Positions 36,053 through 43,803 of a stretch of 64,000 nt of DNA are shown here, piece after piece. The translations under genes and the position numbers were made by a program. Position 1 is the stretch's first letter. The number at the start of each line of letters is the position of its first letter. The notes beneath the pieces are model-generated. The model made no database searches. It saw nothing but the letters and a program-made list of their open reading frames with translations, and was not told the DNA's origin. The DNA lies in NCBI GenBank assembly GCA_947495685.1, contig CANLZY010000028.1:1-64000 (forward strand), written 5' to 3'. Origin of the DNA: an uncultured Tropicimonas sp. Lineage in GTDB: Bacteria > Pseudomonadota > Alphaproteobacteria > Rhodobacterales > Rhodobacteraceae.

Positions 36053-36182
36053 GCTTGCGGGTAGATTTTATCGTCGTGCTGTTCATGACGTTTGCACCCA
36101 TTGTTAGGTGTGATGCTCTCTTCGAGTTCCCTTTAGTTTTCCTCATGTAAACCCTTGGTTTGCCTTAGGAGTACCCGCAAGC
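36053..36182 (+). ncRNA. Retron ncRNA (msr-msd), predicted
   Basis: An 11-bp inverted pair frames the element: a1 at 36053-36063 and a2 at 36172-36182. A G follows a1 directly (36064), where the branching guanosine is expected. Inside are hairpin 1 (36072-36078 with 36084-36090, 5-base loop), hairpin 2 (36094-36098 with 36107-36111, 8-base loop) and a longer hairpin (36147-36153 with 36157-36163, 3-base loop, extended by 36140-36143 with 36167-36170) that fits msd. It ends 20 bp before the reverse transcriptase start. The order a1, msr hairpins, msd hairpin, a2, RT gene is the standard retron layout. Exact ends are not known. Confidence 0.78.
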
Positions 36183-36202
36183 GCAACTACCTGGAGGTAG
36201 GT

Positions 36203-37930
36203 TTGAGCAAACTATCATCTCTCAAATCCATCAGCACGCGCGGCGAACTCGCTGACCTTCTAAATTACCCACGATCAGCGCTCGCCTACGCCGTATACAA
36301 GGTTCCTAGCGAGCGGAAATACTCAGAGTTTAAAATTTCGAAAAAAAGTGGAGGCGAAAGGGTAATTCACGCCCCTTGTCCGGAATTGAAGGGCCTGCAG
36401 AAACGTCTTTCAAATTATCTCTATGATTGTCACCGAGAAATTCTCCCGCCGCTTGATTTTCCGCGCCGCTCGTATTCACATGGCTTCCAGAAAGACCGAG
36501 GTCTTTCGATCTTCTCAAATGCATGGAAGCATAAGAATAAGCGGTTTGTTCTCAACGTTGATTTGAAAGACTATTTTCCAAGCTTCAATTTTGGACGTGT
36601 CCGAGGGTACTTCCTTAAAAACCGTTCCTTTGAGCTAAATCAGGACATTGCTACTCTGATCGCGCAAATCGTTTGTTACGATAACTCGCTTCCTCAAGGC
36701 GCTCCGACCTCTCCAATCGTGTCAGAATTGATAGCAAGTATTCTGGATCAACGTCTGGGACGATTGGCGAGAACGCATCACTGCACCTACTCCAGATACG
36801 CTGACGACATCACATTCTCAACGAACCAAGCAAGCTTTCCTGAGCCAATCGCGGATTTTTCTTCAGAGACCGATGGTGCGTGGAAGGCTGGTAAAGGTCT
36901 TGTCAACATCGTCGCGCGATCAGGTTTCGAGATAAACACGAACAAGACACGTATGCAGCTTTCAGCGTCGCGCCAAAGTGCAACAGGTCTAATAGTCAAC
37001 CGCAAAGTCAACGTATCAAAGCAGTACTACGATGCAGTTCGTGCAATGAGCAACTCGTTGTTCAAGACAGGTGTCTGTCATCATCCGGACACCAAGAAGC
37101 GCGCGAGCCTTTCCGTCCTAAAGGGAAAGCTGGAGTTTACCCTTGCAGCCAAAATCTACCCGAGGGAGTTGGAGAGTTTCAGCGATCTCGAGACAGCTTC
37201 GAAGGTTCCGGGCGGAACGCCTGTCCCTTCTCACTACAAGCTCTACCGCAGTTTTTTGGCATACGAAAAATTTCACACAAATGCCCGCCCTCTCATCGTC
37301 TGCGAAGGCAAAACAGACAATACATATATTCGGTGTGCGATTGCCTCTCTGAGTGCCAAGTTCCCACTCTTGAAGCCGACAACTAATGCTGATGGGTCTG
37401 TTTGTCAGGTGCTAAGTTTTTTCAAGCATAGCGAAAAGCACGCAAAACTCTTGTCAATTTCCGGAGGAACGGGTGAGCTACACAAGTTCGTCGGGAAGTA
37501 TGGTTCTCTTCTAAATAAGTTTCACAGCGGCGGCCAACTGCAGCCTGTAATTGTGATCGTAGACAACGACGCTGCTGCTAAACCGATGTGGTCGGTAATA
37601 AAGGAGCAGATGGGTTCTAAAGGTGCGGTGGACGGCTCTGCTAGTTATTACCATGTAAAGCGCAACCTGTTTGTCGTTCCAATTCCGATCCCGACTGGGA
37701 AGTCCGCTAGTATCGAAGACCTTTTTGATAAAGCAACGCTTGCGACTGTGAACAGAGGAAAAAAGTTCAACCCGCAGCTAAAATCCCATCAGACCGCCAC
37801 CCAATATGGTAAGGAGATCTTTGCAAAATGGGTGATCGAGGCGAACGCCACGAGTATTGAATTTTCCGGATTCGAGCCACTTCTAGGACGGTTGGAAGAG
37901 GTGCTCAAAGTCACGCTGCCGGGTTCTTGA
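36203..37930 (+). CDS. Retron reverse transcriptase fused to a TOPRIM domain (Ec67-like)
   Basis: 575 aa. TTG start at 36203 with GGAGG 5 bases upstream; the earlier TTG at 36155 lies inside the predicted ncRNA. RT motifs: retron region X as NAWKH (106-110), VDLKDYFPS (119-127), QGAPTSP (165-171), catalytic YADD (199-202) and region Y as SATGLIVN (259-266, usually VTG). The second half (from about 360) is a TOPRIM nuclease: VCEGKTD (366-372) with the first acidic residue and VIVIVDNDA (449-457) with the DxD. Fusion of effector and RT matches retron Ec67. The RT makes msDNA from the upstream RNA; the TOPRIM part is the presumed effector in phage defence. A+T-rich. Confidence 0.92.
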   Translation: MSKLSSLKSISTRGELADLLNYPRSALAYAVYKVPSERKYSEFKISKKSGGERVIHAPCPELKGLQKRLSNYLYDCHREILPPLDFPRRSYSHGFQKDRGLSIFSNAWKHKNKRFVLNVDLKDYFPSFNFGRVRGYFLKNRSFELNQDIATLIAQIVCYDNSLPQGAPTSPIVSELIASILDQRLGRLARTHHCTYSRYADDITFSTNQASFPEPIADFSSETDGAWKAGKGLVNIVARSGFEINTNKTRMQLSASRQSATGLIVNRKVNVSKQYYDAVRAMSNSLFKTGVCHHPDTKKRASLSVLKGKLEFTLAAKIYPRELESFSDLETASKVPGGTPVPSHYKLYRSFLAYEKFHTNARPLIVCEGKTDNTYIRCAIASLSAKFPLLKPTTNADGSVCQVLSFFKHSEKHAKLLSISGGTGELHKFVGKYGSLLNKFHSGGQLQPVIVIVDNDAAAKPMWSVIKEQMGSKGAVDGSASYYHVKRNLFVVPIPIPTGKSASIEDLFDKATLATVNRGKKFNPQLKSHQTATQYGKEIFAKWVIEANATSIEFSGFEPLLGRLEEVLKVTLPGS

Positions 37931-38052
37931 GCCGCGAGCGGCTTGGTATATCAAGCCCAACTCAAGCGATGAGGACGGGTCGAATTGTTTTGCGATGGAG
38001 AACCGATTGCTTCAACTGAGATTGCTATTTTTGTTTTTTTGGATTGCCTAGC

Positions 38053-38067
38053 GTTCCAAATTGGAAC
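38053..38067. promoter_or_regulatory. 15-bp palindrome upstream of the HEPN-motif gene
   Basis: GTTCCAA and TTGGAAC flank a central A, 90 bp before the GTG start of the next gene. A candidate operator; no regulator is identified. Confidence 0.3.
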
Positions 38068-38156
38068 AAGAAACGGTGCCATGGTTCCTGACAACTTAAC
38101 GGCCAGTTCTGCGTGCCGCGCCGCATTGTAGAAAACGACGCAAAGAAGGAAGCAAG

Positions 38157-38960
38157 GTGAACGAGATAGCTAGAACCCCGATTGTCGCGCCGTTTCGGAA
38201 AAAATTGGATATGATCAATGATCAACTTTGCTTTGGCGCGTTTTATGCGTTTGAAGCATCGCTGCAACTTCACGACCAATCCGTCGCTTCGTTCACAACG
38301 GATGCCTTTCCACATAACCCGTATGCAAGCCGAATCCATAGACGTGTCAAAGAATTGGCGGAGTTCGAGGAGATCTACCTGAATCAATCTGCGCTCATGG
38401 CTATGCAAGCGGGCGTCGAAACAGTTCAAGCATACTTCTGCGCCGTGAGGAAGCATACCGCGGCCCTGCATAAAATTGATATGAGTTCGGGAGAATCCGC
38501 CGACGACGAAGCACTTCATGAACAAATTATATCAATAAACTGTCGCACCACAACGGAACTGTTTGAGACGGCCGTATACCTACGGAGACGAAGAAACCAT
38601 CTCATCCACCAGTTGTCAGAACCGAGTTCCGAAATGAAAAAGTTTTGGAAGGCCGGAGGCGCTCAGCGCCTTGACGAGTTTTGGCTCAAACGTCCCGCTG
38701 AACTATTTGGTTTTGATTTTTCAAACCGAGCGCTGGATGCATTTCGGATTGAGGATGGCTTTGCAATTATGAATCTCTTACGGATATGCATGCTGGAGAT
38801 CGATAGAGATGTGGCCCAAAGCCTTCCTCGAGACGCCCTTCTGGAAGAAATTGAAAAGTCCGTGCTTTCTGAGAAACCGCATCTGAAGGGAGACAATAAT
38901 CGGCTGAGGAATAAAGTGCTTAGCAGGCTACAGCGAGATTACGGGATCATTTTATCATGA
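38157..38960 (+). CDS. HEPN-motif protein of unknown function
   Basis: 267 aa, soluble, mostly helical. GTG start with AAGGA upstream. Around residues 140-150 the sequence AVYLRRRRNHLIHQLSEP contains RNHLIH, which fits the HEPN ribonuclease signature R-x4-H with a polar residue after Arg. The long helices before it (FEEIYLNQSALMAMQAGVE, TVQAYFCAVRKHTAAL) also fit. HEPN proteins in defence islands are often RNases that act when a partner senses phage. No MNT antitoxin gene is adjacent. It lies 226 bp after the retron on the same strand; a link to it is possible but not shown. Confidence 0.6.
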   Translation: MNEIARTPIVAPFRKKLDMINDQLCFGAFYAFEASLQLHDQSVASFTTDAFPHNPYASRIHRRVKELAEFEEIYLNQSALMAMQAGVETVQAYFCAVRKHTAALHKIDMSSGESADDEALHEQIISINCRTTTELFETAVYLRRRRNHLIHQLSEPSSEMKKFWKAGGAQRLDEFWLKRPAELFGFDFSNRALDAFRIEDGFAIMNLLRICMLEIDRDVAQSLPRDALLEEIEKSVLSEKPHLKGDNNRLRNKVLSRLQRDYGIILS

Positions 38961-39525
38961 TGGGTGAAGGGTCGCTTCAGGGAAGCCGCATCGCGGCATA
39001 AATCATCATGACCGACGGCAGCTTTGGGCCGGTCACGACGGTCTGGAATCGTGCTGCACCCGCAAAGTGTTTTGCTCGGGCAACGTCCGCTCTGCGCAGT
39101 TAGCGGTTGCTCGTGGTGATCGATCGAAGGTCGGCAAGGTCCGCTGAACTGACCTTGGGCTTTCTCTTGCCGAACGTCCGGTCCTCTTCGAAAAAGACGG
39201 CTGATGGATGACGGTAGCCGGAAATGCTGCGCTGCCGAGGATGACCGCGATGTCGGCATTACCGTGGGTCGTTTCGCACTTCATTGAGACAGTTGAGGGC
39301 CACGCATGCGCTGGACCGCCCGGTTGATCCGGCTCCTCCTGCTGAGAGCCGGATCAACCAGCCGCCCGCAGAGCAAACTGAAGATCGGACAAGGGATCGA
39401 TCCTCCATCCGCGTCGGGCGCCCGGGTAAGCAGTTACTTCGGTTCGGTTCTACGCCGCCAGACCATTCCTGGCGGTGCTTGAAGACGCAGTGAAGAACCA
39501 TGGCTGTCGCCGTGGGCTGTCGTCG
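38961..39525. other. No supported gene
   Basis: Decayed sequence. One inverted repeat (GGATCAACC near 39351 against GGTTGATCC near 39323) is seen. It precedes paralogue 2, just as decayed sequence precedes the retron. Confidence 0.4.
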
Positions 39526-39894
39526 ATGAGAGAGATTATGGGTGTGAGACCCGGACTCTTTGAGACCGAATTCGAGGCAACGGCATTCGCGACCATGTGT
39601 GTCGCCGACTTCCTGCTGTGGGAGGGCGACACCCTTCGAATCCTCCTGGAGGTATTCAGTGAGCTCGAAGCGGTCGACTTGATCGCGGATCTCGTGGACC
39701 TGTGCCGAGAGGATTTTCCGAACGTGCGGGGCATCCGGCTTGCGCTCGACGTCGTTCTGGAAGCGCTGGAGCAGCTGTCACTCGGCGTCGTCGAGGACGT
39801 CATCGGGAGCGGCGAGGACGCCGGAGACCTGCATGATGTGATTGGGTGGTACCGCGCGACAGTCGACGTATTGCGCAAGCGCTTCGAGACCTGA
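39526..39894 (+). CDS. Acidic helical protein of unknown function (paralogue 2)
   Basis: 122 aa. ATG chosen by comparison with the paralogue at 35067. Same layout: VRPGLFETEFEATAFATMCV, then ELEAVDLIADLVDLCREDFP, DAGDLHDVIGWYRATVDVLR. Strongly acidic, no domain recognised. It lies 213 bp upstream of the accessory gene before the integrase. With its paralogue it brackets the retron and the HEPN-motif gene. Confidence 0.65.
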   Translation: MREIMGVRPGLFETEFEATAFATMCVADFLLWEGDTLRILLEVFSELEAVDLIADLVDLCREDFPNVRGIRLALDVVLEALEQLSLGVVEDVIGSGEDAGDLHDVIGWYRATVDVLRKRFET

Positions 39895-40107
39895 ATGTTT
39901 GGCCAGTCCCGCGGGGCCGGCCTGCGGAACCGCTTGCCGATCCCTGCCATGTTCCATCGAGACACGGCGTCTCGATCAACCACCGCCCCCGCGGAGGGCG
40001 GTGATTCAGGTCGGGCGATAAAGATTACGCAAGGTAATCTTTGGAATCCGTTTCCGCCCTTTTCCGGTCAACCCGATCTCCCGCGTGAAGAGGACGGGAA
40101 GGGTCGA

Positions 40108-40437
40108 ATGACGACCGAGAGCAATCAAGCGAATGACTTCCAGGCGGCGCTCAATGCGGCCCGGGCTCAGGTCGTCTCGCAGGAATGCACCCTCGTTACG
40201 ACTGAAGAACTGGCGGCGATCGCGCGCTACGCAGGCGTGACAGACGCGTTCCGTCAATGGCTCAAGAAGATCGGTCTGGAACACCTTCCGGGGCGGCCCG
40301 GGATCTTCGACCTGAAGCACTTCCGTCTCTGTCTCGACCGCCTCCAGGGACTGGAGCCCACCCAAGGGTCGGCGGCCGAGGCGATTTCACTGACAGAGCA
40401 GAGGAGACTGCGCCGTGAGCAAGACAGCGCTGCCTAA
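40108..40437 (+). CDS. Small protein coupled to the integrase, possible excision factor
   Basis: 109 aa. ATG with GGAAGGG upstream. The middle contains a helical stretch LVTTEELAAIARYAGVTDAF followed by RQWLKKIGLEHLPGRPGIFD and LKHFRLCLDRLQGL, like a winged-helix or excisionase-type DNA-binding fold. It overlaps the integrase start by 23 bases, so they are co-translated. The role in excision or attachment-site binding is inferred. Confidence 0.6.
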   Translation: MTTESNQANDFQAALNAARAQVVSQECTLVTTEELAAIARYAGVTDAFRQWLKKIGLEHLPGRPGIFDLKHFRLCLDRLQGLEPTQGSAAEAISLTEQRRLRREQDSAA

Positions 40438-41536
40438 AGGCATCCATCGCGTCAAGAAGCCAAACGCCGCGGGTGTGGTCAGGTATCATTACGTCTGTCG
40501 AGGTGGGCCGAAGTTCTGGGATTCGAACTCGCAGGTCGTGGAAGGATCGCTGGCCTATCTCGCTGCCTATCGACAGGCGAACACGAGTGCGGCCGAAGCC
40601 GCGCGCACGCATCGCGCGAATGAAATGCTCACGCCCGATGCGATGGATGAGTACCGCCGCAGCATTCACTATCGAAAGCTCAACGCGCGGACGAAAGCTG
40701 ACTATGAGAAGTACATGACGAACTTCGAGGCCGAGTTCGCCGACGACCCGATCAAGCTGTTCGAGGAGGAGGAGTCCCTGGCCGAGATCATCGCCTGGCA
40801 GAACCAGTGGGCGCACTCGCCGCGCATGCACGACTACTCGACCCAGGTCATCCGCCGGTTCCTGAACCGGATGCGGCAATCCGGGGTGATCAAACGGCAC
40901 TTCTTCCGCGACATCGAGGCGGTCTACAGCGTCAACCGGGCCCACCTCTTCTGGAAGCCGGAAGAGATTGCAGCGGTCCTCGAGGTCGCGAGACCGGCGG
41001 AACGGCGGATCGTCGTCGCGATGTCCGAGGGTGGCCTGGCGCCCGCCGATGTCGGGCGGCTGAACAGGGGGCATATCGAGAAAACCCCGAAGGCACGGCG
41101 CCTTCTGCTCGACCGCGGGAAGACCGGTCAACCAACCGCCATCGCGGCCACGCCGGCGATCGAGGATCTCATCGACACCATGGATGATGACCAGTGGCTC
41201 ATCGTGCCGGCGCTGTCCGGCGGGCGCCTGACGCCCGAACGCGCCGCGCAGATCGTTCGCGACCTGATCGGTCGCGCGAATGCCGACGGCGTTGTCCGCG
41301 TTCGGCCCGAGCTTCGGCCCTACGACATGCGGGGCACCGCCGCGACGGCGCTGCTGCGCGCCGGGTGCGGGCTGAACGAGATCGCCGTGGCGATGGGGTG
41401 GAGCATCCGCCACGCATCGACAATGATCGAGCGCTACGCGCGGCTCATACCCGAAGTGACCGACGAGATTCTCGGGAAACTCGAACGCGCGAAGGCCTCG
41501 GCCAACGTCTTCGACGGCGACGACACGAACGGCTGA
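40415..41536 (+). CDS. int: Tyrosine recombinase / island integrase
   Basis: 373 aa integrase. N-terminal arm- and core-binding parts (HRVKKPNAAGVVRYHYVCRG; TKADYEKYMTNFEAEFADDP), then the catalytic domain: GGLAPADVGRL where the first Arg box is expected, RGKTGQPTAI with the beta-hairpin Lys, LRPYDMRGTAATALL with the second Arg, MGWSIRHASTMIERYARL with the Tyr nucleophile. The first Arg is not visible at its usual place and the H-x-x-R box begins with Tyr, so it is a divergent member. It lies beside the tRNA-Cys end and reads towards it, as usual for integrases that use a tRNA 3' end. Confidence 0.88.
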   Translation: MSKTALPKGIHRVKKPNAAGVVRYHYVCRGGPKFWDSNSQVVEGSLAYLAAYRQANTSAAEAARTHRANEMLTPDAMDEYRRSIHYRKLNARTKADYEKYMTNFEAEFADDPIKLFEEEESLAEIIAWQNQWAHSPRMHDYSTQVIRRFLNRMRQSGVIKRHFFRDIEAVYSVNRAHLFWKPEEIAAVLEVARPAERRIVVAMSEGGLAPADVGRLNRGHIEKTPKARRLLLDRGKTGQPTAIAATPAIEDLIDTMDDDQWLIVPALSGGRLTPERAAQIVRDLIGRANADGVVRVRPELRPYDMRGTAATALLRAGCGLNEIAVAMGWSIRHASTMIERYARLIPEVTDEILGKLERAKASANVFDGDDTNG

Positions 41537-41563
41537 GCCAGCCAAGCCAATCTGTACGACGTG

Positions 41564-41589
41564 GGCCCGGTGCGCTGCATCGGGCCTTT
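41564..41589 (+). terminator. Terminator-like hairpin after the integrase
   Basis: A 6-bp GC stem (41564-41569 with 41581-41586) around an 11-base loop, followed by TTT. It lies 28 bp after the integrase stop. Confidence 0.5.
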
Positions 41590-41627
41590 CTGCGACTCCG
41601 GGTGGATTTGAGGTGAAGATTCGCGCC

Positions 41628-41657
41628 TGTAAACCGGGGTGTAAACTGCCTGTAAAC
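41628..41657. repeat. Three TGTAAAC repeats next to att site 3
   Basis: TGTAAAC at 41628, 41640 and 41651, spaced 12 and 11 bp, about one helical turn. Two copies with the same 12-bp spacing stand before att site 2. Candidate arm-type integrase binding sites. Confidence 0.6.
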
Positions 41658-41717
41658 TGGCCACTTCAGGGCCCCGATAATCGGGCGCTGAAGTCCGGAA
41701 TGTCCAGGAAAAGAAGG

Positions 41718-41791
41718 TGGAGGCGAGTACCGGAATCGAACCGGTGTACACGGATTTGCAATCCGCTGCGTAACCACTCCGCCAACTCGCC
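41718..41791 (-). tRNA. tRNA-Cys (GCA)
   Basis: 74 nt, minus strand. Acceptor stem GGCGAGT with ACTCGCC, discriminator U and encoded CCA (41718-41720), anticodon loop with GCA, T arm GGTTCGATTCC. The 3' 48 nt (41718-41765) double as att site 3. The only complete one of three related copies in the window, so it is the functional gene and was restored at each integration. Confidence 0.95.
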
Positions 41792-42298
41792 CAAGTGGTG
41801 AGGCTTGGTAGGTTTTTCGGGGCGCGGCGTCAACACCGGATTGTCGTGGAAAGGGCAGCTCCGCGCTGTCCGACGTCAGTGCGACAGCGCAGGCTGCTGC
41901 GACCGACCCGTCCGCCATTCGCTGACAATGGAAATTCGAATGTACGGTGAGGCGGTGGATCATCCCCATGAATCCACCGCCCAATGCGTGACTGGCACGC
42001 ATTCCGCTGCACGTGAGTGGTGCAATGTTGGATGCCGCCTTCGTCCGAAGGCCGCACCCGAACCCGGGTCGAAACGAAAAAACTCCCGGGACGTCGACGT
42101 TGCAGGAGTTGGTCCGTAGGGCCGGCGAAGTGGGTTCGGGCGCGCGGCAATTCTGTCCGCTTGCTGTCCGTCACCACCAGCGTACCGGGACCCCGGTCTC
42201 TCGTTGCGTTGGTCGACATCGATGAGGGAGATATAGGGGTGCGCGGGTTGTCGGGTCAGTCACGCAGTTCCGTGACGGAGGGCTGGCCGGTGCAACCC
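41792..42298. other. No supported gene; probable tRNA-Cys promoter region
   Basis: No coding signal on either strand. The tRNA-Cys promoter must lie here on the minus strand, but no clear box pair was picked out. Confidence 0.4.
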
Positions 42299-43027
42299 TC
42301 AGGCGGCAACCTGCACAAGACCGGCGCCCAGGCCCTTGACGGCCGCAGTCGTCCGGTCGTTGACGTCGAGCTTGCGGAAAATCCGCCGAACATGTGTATC
42401 TACCGTGTGCGCCGAGATCCCGAGAATGTCCGCGATCACCGAGTTGGACTTGCCCTTGGCGATCCAGTCCAGGACTTCGACTTCCCGCGCGGTCATGCCG
42501 TGCGGGCTTTGCTGCAACTCGGGTGTCAGCCGGATATAGGCCAGGTGGCTCAATTGCGCGGACAGCTGCATTTCCTTGATCGCACGCGCGTCGAGGTCCG
42601 GGCGGCCACCGCCGAATCCCACGTTGAGCAACCCGTTTCGGTTGAGTGGGCCAAAGACCTGAATGGACAGGCCATCGCCAAGTTGAGGCAGGATCAGGTC
42701 ATTCAGAAAGGCGCTTTCACTGTCCAGCAGGCGGGTCATGCCCGCGATATCAGACCAGAAGAACGGATCGGTTGTGCGGCTGGCGAGGTCCGGTACTGGG
42801 TTGACCAACTGCATATGCTCGTTCAACAGCGTGTCCAGAATGCGGTCCGGCACGCCGTGGGTGATCAGCATAGGCATTTCTTCAGGCTCGGCCTTTCCGA
42901 AAAAATGCCTGTAGGACAACATCTTGGCGCCTCTATCGAGGAAGAAATCCCGCGTGATGTGCCACAGGTCCTGCGGGTTCTCGATTGTCTTAACCGCACT
43001 GATCTGTTGCTGCAGGCTCTGGGTCAT
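42299..43027 (-). CDS. LuxR-family transcriptional regulator
   Basis: 242 aa. N-terminal autoinducer-binding-like domain with a Trp in DPFFWSDIAG but Asn in place of the usual Asp before Pro (LVNPVP), and a C-terminal GerE helix-turn-helix (MTAREVEVLDWIAKGKSNSV, IADILGISAHTVDTHVRRI). No luxI-type synthase lies near, so it is an orphan or solo regulator; its ligand may differ from acyl-homoserine lactones. It stands immediately beside the tRNA-Cys / island site on the core side. Confidence 0.88.
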   Translation of the reverse strand: MTQSLQQQISAVKTIENPQDLWHITRDFFLDRGAKMLSYRHFFGKAEPEEMPMLITHGVPDRILDTLLNEHMQLVNPVPDLASRTTDPFFWSDIAGMTRLLDSESAFLNDLILPQLGDGLSIQVFGPLNRNGLLNVGFGGGRPDLDARAIKEMQLSAQLSHLAYIRLTPELQQSPHGMTAREVEVLDWIAKGKSNSVIADILGISAHTVDTHVRRIFRKLDVNDRTTAAVKGLGAGLVQVAA

Positions 43028-43091
43028 TCTGGGCTCCGGTGGGGGCTACACCGGCACGATACCATGTTTGGGCGGCGTCGTCAGATTCCGA

Positions 43092-43652
43092 TTACCTGTC
43101 GTCCAGCACTGTCTGATTTCCGTCCTCGATCCGATACACGATGCCTTGCCTGTCTGGGAGCATGCCCATGGCTTCGGGGTCCAGCCCCATAAGGCAACCC
43201 CTGATCAGTTGCGAGGTAACCCCATGGGTGACGATGATCGCGGGGCCGCGCAGGTCGGACAGGATGGTCCGGACCCGGTCGATCATCCCGTCGAACGTTT
43301 CGCCACCGGGTGCCTCGAATTTCCATAGAAATGGATGCGGGTCGGCAAGGAGGCCGGGCGCGGTCTCGGCTATCTCGTCCATGGTGCGGCCCTGCCAGGC
43401 GCCCATTGCAACCTCTCGCAGCCGTGGATCTTGCAGAACGGGTTTCCCGGGCAGGGCGATCCGGGCGGTTTCAAGGGCGCGGCCCTGTGGGCTGGAGTGA
43501 ACTGGCAGCGACGTGACGCCGGCCTGCCGCAGCAGGTCACCCTGGCGCAGGGCCTGTCGTCGACCGCGGTCGGTCAACGGGGAATCGAGCCCGCCCTGCA
43601 TCCGCCCCTCGACATTCCACTGGGTTTCGCCGTGACGAAGAATGAAAAACAT
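43092..43652 (-). CDS. Histidine phosphatase family protein
   Basis: 186 aa phosphoglycerate-mutase-like phosphatase. Start at MFFILRHGETQW, which places the catalytic RHG motif (residues 6-8) at the very N-terminus as usual. Further signature residues: SSPQGRALETA, REVAMGAWQGRTMDE and the second catalytic His in AIIVTHGVTSQLIRG. The substrate is unknown. It ends 64 bp after the start of the LuxR gene on the same strand and is divergent from the acetyltransferase gene. Confidence 0.9.
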   Translation of the reverse strand: MFFILRHGETQWNVEGRMQGGLDSPLTDRGRRQALRQGDLLRQAGVTSLPVHSSPQGRALETARIALPGKPVLQDPRLREVAMGAWQGRTMDEIAETAPGLLADPHPFLWKFEAPGGETFDGMIDRVRTILSDLRGPAIIVTHGVTSQLIRGCLMGLDPEAMGMLPDRQGIVYRIEDGNQTVLDDR

Positions 43653-43803
43653 GTGTCGATGTCCACGCGTGACCGGGTATGGGATGCCGCCCCGTGTGGC
43701 GCGCCGCCACGCGGCTGTCAACGTCAGGTCGGGAGGGGGGCAGGGGAGGCTTGCCATTGGTGGGCTCCGGCGGCATGCCTGTGATCGAAATGGAGGACTT
43801 CCG

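Larger units (their letters stand above)
27386..41765. mobile_element. Island B: integrative and mobilizable element with defence genes
   Basis: About 14.4 kb between att sites 2 and 3. The integrase at 40415 lies next to the tRNA end, as expected. It also holds a MobV relaxase, so it can probably be mobilised by a helper. Cargo: SIR2-HerA cassette, PemK-like gene, retron and HEPN-motif protein. The cargo segments 30.3-33.4 and 36.0-38.9 kb are visibly more A+T-rich than the mobilisation and integrase genes. Confidence 0.8.

Noticed and set aside
40262-41545. 427-codon minus-strand frame opposite the integrase
   Set aside because: Mirror of the integrase codon structure; the integrase has clear recombinase motifs.
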